The notes under the pieces are model-generated. The model did not search any database and was not told the origin of the DNA. It saw only the letters and a list, made by a program, of their open reading frames with translations. Made by a program: the position numbers and the translations under genes. Below are positions 30,697 through 35,865 of a stretch of DNA of 35,865 bases, one piece after another (position 1 is the first letter of the stretch; each line of letters starts with the position of its first letter). This stretch comes from Candidatus Rifleibacteriota bacterium (GTDB taxonomy: Bacteria > Muiribacteriota > Ozemobacteria > Ozemobacterales > Ozemobacteraceae): the NCBI GenBank assembly GCA_012520995.1, contig JAAYNI010000031.1, positions 1-35,865 on the forward strand, written 5' to 3'.

Positions 30697-31784
30697 CTAA
30701 TATATCAAGAACACTGGAAATCACAGCAAAATCCGAAGAAGAAGCTCTCAACATTGCTGAAAGCGAACTTAATCCCGGTGAAATAATCATTTCATCGGAA
30801 GTTATCTCGGCTCCAGCTAAAGGCCTGTTTGGAATAGTAGGCAAAAAAGAATACAAAATGAAGTTTAATATAGGCGAGGCTCCCGAGGAAGCAGTAGCCG
30901 AAGACTATGAAGAAGATTTTGATTCCGAAGATCTTTTTGATGAGGACGATAACGAAAATGAAGACGATGAGCCTGAAAAGATCTATGAAGCGCCTGCAAG
31001 AACTTCGCGCAACAACTTTCGTAGAGAAGGATATTCTCGCTCCAAGAGAGGCAATAACAATAGAGAAAGAAATGATAGAGGCGATAGGGGACGTTCCAGA
31101 AGAGGCGGCTTCAGAGAGCGTGACAATTTTGCTCAAGAAGAAATAGATATACCTGAACGCCCGAAAGAACCTGTTTCAGAAGAAATCAAACAGCACGAAA
31201 GATATTCTCTGATGTTTGAATTGCTTGAGAGCGTCTCTCAAAACCTAGATCTTCACAATATGTCATGGACTGAATATTATCGCGACGGAGCTTGGGTTAT
31301 TGAAGTGGCTGCCGAGGATGTTTCTCAGCTTATAGGCAAGCGAGGGCACACTCTCGATTCAGTTCAATACCTTCTCAACATCATATTCAACAAAGGTGAA
31401 AAAGAACGTGTAAGAATAATACTGGATGCTGAAGGTTACAGGGAAAAACGCTATAAAAAACTTATGATGCTTGCTACAAGGATGTCTCGCAAGGTTAAAG
31501 CTAGTAGGAGGCCCGTAGAACTGGAAGCTATGACCACTATGGATAGGCGTGTCATACATATGGCTTTGAAAGACAATCCTGATGTCGAAACCTTTTCAAA
31601 AGGACATGAACCCAATAGACGTGTGTTTATAGCTCCTTCCAAAAATCGGAACAAGCAACAGATGGATTTATCAGATGACTTTGATTTCAGCGATGACTTG
31701 ACTGATGAAGACAGCGATTTCGAATTTGCCGATAACAGCACAGGAAAATCAGCTGTTCCTATGTTCCATGAGGAAGATGTTTGA
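30693..31784 (+). CDS. jag: RNA-binding protein Jag/KhpB with extended linker
   Basis: A cytoplasmic RNA-binding protein linked to cell elongation in other bacteria. Domains: Jag_N (about 5-60, LEITAKSEEEALNIAESEL...KGLFGIVGKKEYKMKF); an acidic then Arg/Gly/Asn-rich linker (about 65-150); KH (about 205-245, with the GxxG loop IGKRG); R3H (about 250-315, RRVIHMAL); and an acidic Asp/Ser tail (about 325-345). At 363 residues it is longer than typical Jag (about 200-250) because of linker and tail. TTG 30693 is the start, with AAGGAGG (30676-30682) ten bases ahead; it overlaps the yidC stop. Its stop overlaps the mnmE start by 8 bases. Confidence 0.9.
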   Translation: MTNISRTLEITAKSEEEALNIAESELNPGEIIISSEVISAPAKGLFGIVGKKEYKMKFNIGEAPEEAVAEDYEEDFDSEDLFDEDDNENEDDEPEKIYEAPARTSRNNFRREGYSRSKRGNNNRERNDRGDRGRSRRGGFRERDNFAQEEIDIPERPKEPVSEEIKQHERYSLMFELLESVSQNLDLHNMSWTEYYRDGAWVIEVAAEDVSQLIGKRGHTLDSVQYLLNIIFNKGEKERVRIILDAEGYREKRYKKLMMLATRMSRKVKASRRPVELEAMTTMDRRVIHMALKDNPDVETFSKGHEPNRRVFIAPSKNRNKQQMDLSDDFDFSDDLTDEDSDFEFADNSTGKSAVPMFHEEDV

Positions 31785-33156
31785 CAATTATTCGGATACA
31801 GTAGCCGCTTTATCGACTCCACCAGGAAAAGCGGCTCTGGGTCTGATTAGAGTGTCAGGCCCGGAAACTTTTAAAGTTCTAGAAAAGATATTCAAATACG
31901 AGGGAAAAAGACCTTTCCCTCGTTCTTTCTCTTCATTTTTTGGTTATATAGTCGAATTTGAGACTGGCAAAAAGCTTGATCAAGTTATTCTTTTTACTTA
32001 TGAGGCGCCAAATTCCTATACAGGCGAGGATATGGCAGAGATCAGTCTTCACGGCAACCCTACTATTATAGCTTCAGTTTTGTCTGAGCTTTTTAATCAC
32101 GGAGTGAGGCAAGCTGAAGCTGGGGAATTTACCAAAAGAGCTTTTCTTAACGGCAAGATGGATTTGCTGGAAGTAGAGGCTCTTTCTCAGCTTCTTAATG
32201 CTCCTACAAAAGCTCAAGCAAGTATGGCTTTAAATCAACTTGAGGGGTTGCCTTCCGCGCTTATTAATAAATTGAGAGAAAAGCTGGTAGAGCAGCTTGT
32301 TCAGCTTGATGCATCTCTTAACTTTCCTGAAGAAGACATAGAATCTCTTGATGAAAAGCTTTTGGCTCATGCTTTGTCTGAAACATTGGATGAGTTGCAG
32401 CTTTTCAAGAGAAATTCACAAAATGGCTCTCTGGTTTCAGGCGGATTAAGTATTGTGCTCGCAGGCGCACCCAACTCTGGGAAATCAAGTCTTTTGAATG
32501 CGCTTCTCAACAAAGAAAGAGCTATAGTAACAGATATACCTGGAACAACACGTGATCTTATAGAAGAAAATTTTCAGATCAGAAATATTCCTGTCAGGCT
32601 TACTGATACTGCTGGTATCAGAAAAACAGAAAATCTGGTTGAATCTATCGGAGTTGACAGAGCTAAAGCTGGAATTGAAAACGCTTTTATGATTCTGGCT
32701 TTGTTTGATTCTTCAGAGCCTTTTTCAGCAGAAGATTCAGATTTGATGAATCTCTTGGAAAGCTTTAATAAACCCTTTCTTTGTCTTTTGACTAAATCAG
32801 ATTTGCCTTTCAAAATTGGCGAAGAGCCCTTTAAAAATCATAAGACAATAAAAATATCTTCACAGACAGGGCATGGACTCTTAGAGCTCAAAGATACTCT
32901 TTATGACTTTCTGAAAGAAAAAGGACTCTCTGAATTAGAAAATATGATTGTTCTAGGCGCAAAACAAACAGCTTCATTGAATAAAGCTGTTTATCTGCTG
33001 GAAAGACTCCTTGAATCCATGGCAAAAGGTATTTATCAGGATATGATTTCTATAGATTTAGAAGAAATTGTCAGGGAATTGGGTAAAATTACAGGACAGA
33101 CAGTCGACTTCAACAGTCTGGATCTTATTTTCGAAAGATTTTGTATAGGTAAATAA
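31777..33156 (+). CDS. mnmE: tRNA modification GTPase MnmE (TrmE)
   Basis: With MnmG it installs the (carboxymethyl)aminomethyl group on U34 of tRNAs. Domains: the folate-binding N-terminal domain (about 1-115, SDTVAALSTPPGKAALGLIRVSG), helical domain and inserted G domain with GAPNSGKSS, PGTTRD, DTAG and TKSD. The conserved C-terminal FCIGK carries the cysteine. ATG 31777 gives the family's usual N-terminus; GAGG lies only three bases before it, and ATG 31768 in the same frame is an alternative, so the exact start is uncertain. The start lies inside the end of jag. The gene ends one base into mnmG. Confidence 0.95.
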   Translation: MFDNYSDTVAALSTPPGKAALGLIRVSGPETFKVLEKIFKYEGKRPFPRSFSSFFGYIVEFETGKKLDQVILFTYEAPNSYTGEDMAEISLHGNPTIIASVLSELFNHGVRQAEAGEFTKRAFLNGKMDLLEVEALSQLLNAPTKAQASMALNQLEGLPSALINKLREKLVEQLVQLDASLNFPEEDIESLDEKLLAHALSETLDELQLFKRNSQNGSLVSGGLSIVLAGAPNSGKSSLLNALLNKERAIVTDIPGTTRDLIEENFQIRNIPVRLTDTAGIRKTENLVESIGVDRAKAGIENAFMILALFDSSEPFSAEDSDLMNLLESFNKPFLCLLTKSDLPFKIGEEPFKNHKTIKISSQTGHGLLELKDTLYDFLKEKGLSELENMIVLGAKQTASLNKAVYLLERLLESMAKGIYQDMISIDLEEIVRELGKITGQTVDFNSLDLIFERFCIGK

Positions 33157-35042
33157 TGAAAAATTCTGATTATTTTCCAGTTATAGTTATAGGAGCTGGC
33201 CATGCAGGTTGCGAGGCTGCCTTGGCTTCTGCCAGATTAGGCGTTAAGACCTTGCTCGTCACTATGGATATCAGCACTATAGCTCTGATGCCCTGTAATC
33301 CCAGTATAGGTGGCCCAGGTAAAGGACATTTGGTTCGCGAGATAGGAGCTCTTGGCGGAGAAATGGCTAACTGTGTCGACAAAACGGCCGTACAGATGAA
33401 GTGGCTGAATACTTCAAAAGGCCCTGCTGTTCGTTCCAGACGTGCTCAGTCTGATAAAATTATGTACAGACGAACAATGACAAACACTCTATTTACCCAA
33501 GATAATCTGCAGGTAAGGCAAGGACATGTAACAGAAATACTGATTTCTCATGGAGAGATTGCTGGCATACGCTTGGAAACAGGCTTGGCTTTTTCCTGTT
33601 CAAAGTTGATATTGACTTCAGGCACTTATCTTGAAGCAACTATAGTTTTGGGCAAGTTTAAATGGCCAGGAGGGCCGCAGAACTCCAGAGCGGCTACAGG
33701 CCTCTCAGAATCTCTGATTAAACACGGTGTGGCTTTAAGAAGATTGCAAACTGCAACTCCTCCTCGGATTCTTAAAAGCAGTATAGATATAACTCAGATG
33801 AAAGAATTACCTGGAGATGAAAATTCAGGTGGTTTTTTATGGGAACATAGAACAGATAATTACTCGGAACAGATTCCATGCTATTTGACTTATACAAACG
33901 AAGATACTGTTAAAGCCGTCAAAAAGCATTTGCCTGACAGTCCTCTTTTTTTAGAAAATATAACTGATGAAGGTCCAAAACATTGTCCTTCAATTGATCG
34001 CAAGATTATGAAGTTTCCGGACTTAATTACTCATCAGATATTTGTGGAGCCGGAAGGCCGAGCTTCGCAAGAGCTTTATTTACAAGGCTTGACTACGGGC
34101 ATGCCTCCAAAGGCTCAAGAAGATATTCTTAAAACGGTTCCTGGATTACAGAATGCTGTGATTTTACGTTATGGCTATGCTATTGAATATGATGCTATTG
34201 CTCCCGGACAGTTCAGAAAAACTATGGAAAATCGCGTAATCAAAGGTTTTTATACAGCAGGACAAATTAATGGCACATCAGGCTATGAAGAGGCGGCGGC
34301 TCAAGGTCTTATTGCTGGTATAAATGCAGTTCAGGCATTGAAAAACTGCGAACCTTATTGGCCTTCCAGAACCAGCTCATATATAGGCGTTTTGGTTGAT
34401 GACCTGTCCCTTTGGGATCATAATGAGCCTTATCGCATTACCCCTGGCCATGCGGAGTTCAGATTAAATTTGAGAGATGATTCTGCAGAGCGGCGTTTAA
34501 GCGAAGAGGGGTTTAAGCTTGGTTTGTTGACAAATGAAAGATATAAGCATATCGAGGCTTGGAAACAAAAACTCGATGATGAAATCTCCAAGCTTGAAAA
34601 TACCGTTTTGTCGCCTGCCAAAGAAAATCAGCAGGCTTTACTGGCACTTGGCACTGCTGAAATCAAAAAGCCTGTTAATGGATGTGACCTTCTTCAGCGA
34701 CCAGAGCTGAATTATGAACAAACAGCCAGACTTTTAAATTTTCCCGAAGAAGAGCTTCTCAAAGATTCTCATGACATATTCTGTCTGGAAACAGATATTA
34801 AATATAGAGGATACATAGAAAGAGAAAAAGAGCGGATGAGCATAATAAAACTATTTGAGACTATTTCTTTGCCTCTTGCTTTGTCAGAGACTTCTCCTTT
34901 GAGAAAAGTTTTAACCCCCGGACTTTTATCTGCTATTTCCTCGGACAAATTTGATGACTTGTGGCAGGCTTGCAAACATTTGCATATAACTAAGTCGGAA
35001 ATGACAATTTTAGCAGCCTTTTTCTCAAGAACTTCTTTTTAG
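33156..35042 (+). CDS. mnmG: tRNA uridine-5-carboxymethylaminomethyl modification enzyme MnmG (GidA)
   Basis: The FAD-dependent partner of MnmE in wobble-uridine modification. The 628 residues show the dinucleotide-binding start VIVIGAGHAGCEAALASARLG, the hallmark CNPSIGGPGKGHLVREI, FYTAGQINGTSGYEEAAAQG before the C-terminal helical domain, and TPGHAEFRLNLRDDSAERRL. The length is standard. The ATG overlaps the mnmE stop (TAATG), completing the coupled mnmE-mnmG pair. A hairpin at 35064-35114 follows. Confidence 0.97.
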   Translation: MKNSDYFPVIVIGAGHAGCEAALASARLGVKTLLVTMDISTIALMPCNPSIGGPGKGHLVREIGALGGEMANCVDKTAVQMKWLNTSKGPAVRSRRAQSDKIMYRRTMTNTLFTQDNLQVRQGHVTEILISHGEIAGIRLETGLAFSCSKLILTSGTYLEATIVLGKFKWPGGPQNSRAATGLSESLIKHGVALRRLQTATPPRILKSSIDITQMKELPGDENSGGFLWEHRTDNYSEQIPCYLTYTNEDTVKAVKKHLPDSPLFLENITDEGPKHCPSIDRKIMKFPDLITHQIFVEPEGRASQELYLQGLTTGMPPKAQEDILKTVPGLQNAVILRYGYAIEYDAIAPGQFRKTMENRVIKGFYTAGQINGTSGYEEAAAQGLIAGINAVQALKNCEPYWPSRTSSYIGVLVDDLSLWDHNEPYRITPGHAEFRLNLRDDSAERRLSEEGFKLGLLTNERYKHIEAWKQKLDDEISKLENTVLSPAKENQQALLALGTAEIKKPVNGCDLLQRPELNYEQTARLLNFPEEELLKDSHDIFCLETDIKYRGYIEREKERMSIIKLFETISLPLALSETSPLRKVLTPGLLSAISSDKFDDLWQACKHLHITKSEMTILAAFFSRTSF

Positions 35043-35063
35043 GAAACACAGAAAATCTCATCT

Positions 35064-35114
35064 TCTTAGGATAATAATTATTGCTTTTTGCTTTCTAATA
35101 AAGTTATCCTAAGA
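35064..35114. repeat. 11-bp inverted repeat downstream of mnmG
   Basis: TCTTAGGATAA (35064-35074) pairs perfectly with TTATCCTAAGA (35104-35114) around a 29-nt AT-rich loop. There is no T-run after the right arm, so it is not a classical terminator. It could be a leader structure of the next gene, which starts 28 bases later, or an operator. Confidence 0.5.
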
Positions 35115-35141
35115 TAAGAACAGTGATTTGAGAGGTCAGGA

Positions 35142-35865
35142 GTGAAAACTACTAATAAGCGGAAAGCTTTGCTCATTCAAAATTTAAGTTCCATAGTGCC
35201 AGTTGTCAGGGCTAATTCAATCAGGTTGCTTATGGACTTTCCTTTAGTTTCAGATGAAGAAAAACTTGAGCATCTTTCTGTCATGAAGGGTGAACAGGAC
35301 AGCTGTGTTTTGGCTGCCCTTAAGTCGGCCTTGGCTCAACTAAATGCAGATTCTAAAGCTTTCTTCTCAGGAGCCTATGATCCCAAACCTGATGCTTCCT
35401 CCTCTAAACAGGAAATGACTCCTGAAAACAATCCTTTTCTTAAAGCGGCTATGGAAAATCAAGCTTCGCAAGGGTCTATGGTTAAAGAAGCAGATAATCC
35501 TTTTTTAAAAGCAGCTCTTACTAAAACCCCATTGGGCGCATTAGAGGAAAAGCCCCCCATACCTATTAAACCATTGACATTGCCTGAGGTGACTCCTGCT
35601 CAGCCTGCTCAACCTGCTTCTCAAGGTCAGCCTTTCGGCATGCCTCCCGCTCAACCTGCTTCTCAAGGCCAGCCCTTCGGCATGCCTCCCGCTCAGCCTG
35701 CTCAACCTGCTTCTCAAGGCCAGCCCTTCGGCATGCCTCCCGCTCAGCCTGCTCAACCAGCTTCTCAAGGTCAGCCTTTCGGCATGCCTCCTATGCAGCC
35801 TGCTCAACCTGCTTCTCAAGGCCAGCCCTTCGGCATGCCTCCCGCTCAGCCTGTTCAACCTGCTT
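35142..35865 (+). CDS. Repeat-rich protein of unknown function, truncated by the window edge
   Basis: The frame opens at GTG 35142, with AGAGG (35131-35135) six bases upstream, and runs off the window after 241 codons. The N-terminal 70 residues are helical and HEAT-repeat-like (RKALLIQNLSSIVPVVRANSIRLLMDF...EDKxEHL-like spacing). Next come two copies of a short motif, NPFLKAAM and NPFLKAAL (about residues 97-104 and 118-125). From about residue 150 onward there is a tandem repeat of 17 residues (AQPAQPASQGQPFGMPP). No signal peptide is seen, so it is probably cytoplasmic. The role is unknown; the repeats suggest a flexible arm or low-complexity interaction region. Confidence 0.75.
   Translation, partial: MKTTNKRKALLIQNLSSIVPVVRANSIRLLMDFPLVSDEEKLEHLSVMKGEQDSCVLAALKSALAQLNADSKAFFSGAYDPKPDASSSKQEMTPENNPFLKAAMENQASQGSMVKEADNPFLKAALTKTPLGALEEKPPIPIKPLTLPEVTPAQPAQPASQGQPFGMPPAQPASQGQPFGMPPAQPAQPASQGQPFGMPPAQPAQPASQGQPFGMPPMQPAQPASQGQPFGMPPAQPVQPA
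35591..35865 (+). repeat. 51-bp tandem repeat (17 amino acids)
   Basis: The landmark TTCGGCATGCC recurs at 35634, 35676, 35727, 35778 and 35829, giving spacings of 42, 51, 51 and 51 bases. The short unit lacks one Ala-Gln-Pro triplet. Differences between units are mainly silent (GGT/GGC, CCT/CCC), so selection on the protein sequence or recent expansion is likely. The array continues past the window end. Confidence 0.9.

Noticed and set aside
31728-31735. GCCGATAA inside the jag gene, upstream of mnmE, as a third sigma-28 promoter
   Set aside because: No TAA-type -35 at the required 11-base spacing, and it lies in coding sequence; likely chance.
35541-35858. Arg/Leu/Ser-rich repeat protein on the - strand at the right end
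   Set aside because: Antisense shadow of the 51-bp coding repeat; the + strand frame has a start, ribosome-binding site and a non-repetitive N-terminus.

Overview
The window is a gene-dense stretch of a bacterial chromosome, moderately AT-rich, using the standard code (TGA is a stop throughout). A secretin with PilM/N/O/P partners points to a diderm (Gram-negative type) envelope. The mix of a PilMNOP-Q type IV pilus system, QueH in place of QueG, a SpoIID/LytB protein outside any sporulation context, a DUF3417-type glucan phosphorylase and microcompartment vertex proteins suits a poorly sampled, probably anaerobic lineage or candidate phylum. I cannot place it more precisely; a Riflebacteria- or Elusimicrobia-like affiliation is only a guess. 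I see no rRNA, tRNA, CRISPR, IS element or prophage.

Layout. 1-337: non-coding leader with a 10-bp tandem repeat and a hairpin. 338-3638 (+): miaB-queH-spoIID/lytB, coupled by overlapping stop/start codons; the first two modify tRNA anticodon loops. 3640-8244 (+): pilM-pilN-pilO-pilP, a strong terminator, then pilQ with its own promoter. Both units are preceded by the same sigma-28 (FliA/SigD)-type promoter pattern, TAA-N16-GCCGATA. 8245-8405: a highly structured convergent intergenic region. 8406-9725 (-): dinB. 9726-10136: non-coding, with a palindromic terminator. 10137-14128 (-): pgi, two EutN/BMC-P genes, and a fusion gene made of an encapsulation-peptide-like helix, a flavoprotein domain, a Cys-rich linker and DeoC.

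14270-18783 (+): an unrecognised membrane/TPR-like protein, then glucan phosphorylase. 18862-19128 (+): a possible small membrane protein squeezed between two opposing terminators. 19114-22246 (-): htpG and a starch-binding-domain/esterase-D protein. 22441-24869 (+): SH3b/M23 murein hydrolase, a beta-propeller-like secreted protein, and ribosomal protein S20. 25042-27642 (-): clpB. 27947-35042 (+): the classical rpmH-rnpA-yidD-yidC-jag-mnmE-mnmG cluster, here with clpB rather than dnaA upstream. 35142-end (+): a truncated gene whose protein carries a 17-residue Pro/Gln/Ala-rich tandem repeat.

Functional threads. tRNA modification appears at both ends (MiaB, QueH; MnmE, MnmG). Central sugar metabolism lies in the middle (Pgi, DeoC, GlgP and a possible alpha-glucan-binding esterase). 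Envelope and surface functions comprise the pilus, YidC, SpoIID and M23 proteins. The most unusual parts are the paired sigma-28-like promoters on pilus genes and the small DeoC/flavoprotein/EutN cluster, which looks like a satellite of a sugar-phosphate microcompartment whose hexameric shell genes are not in this window.
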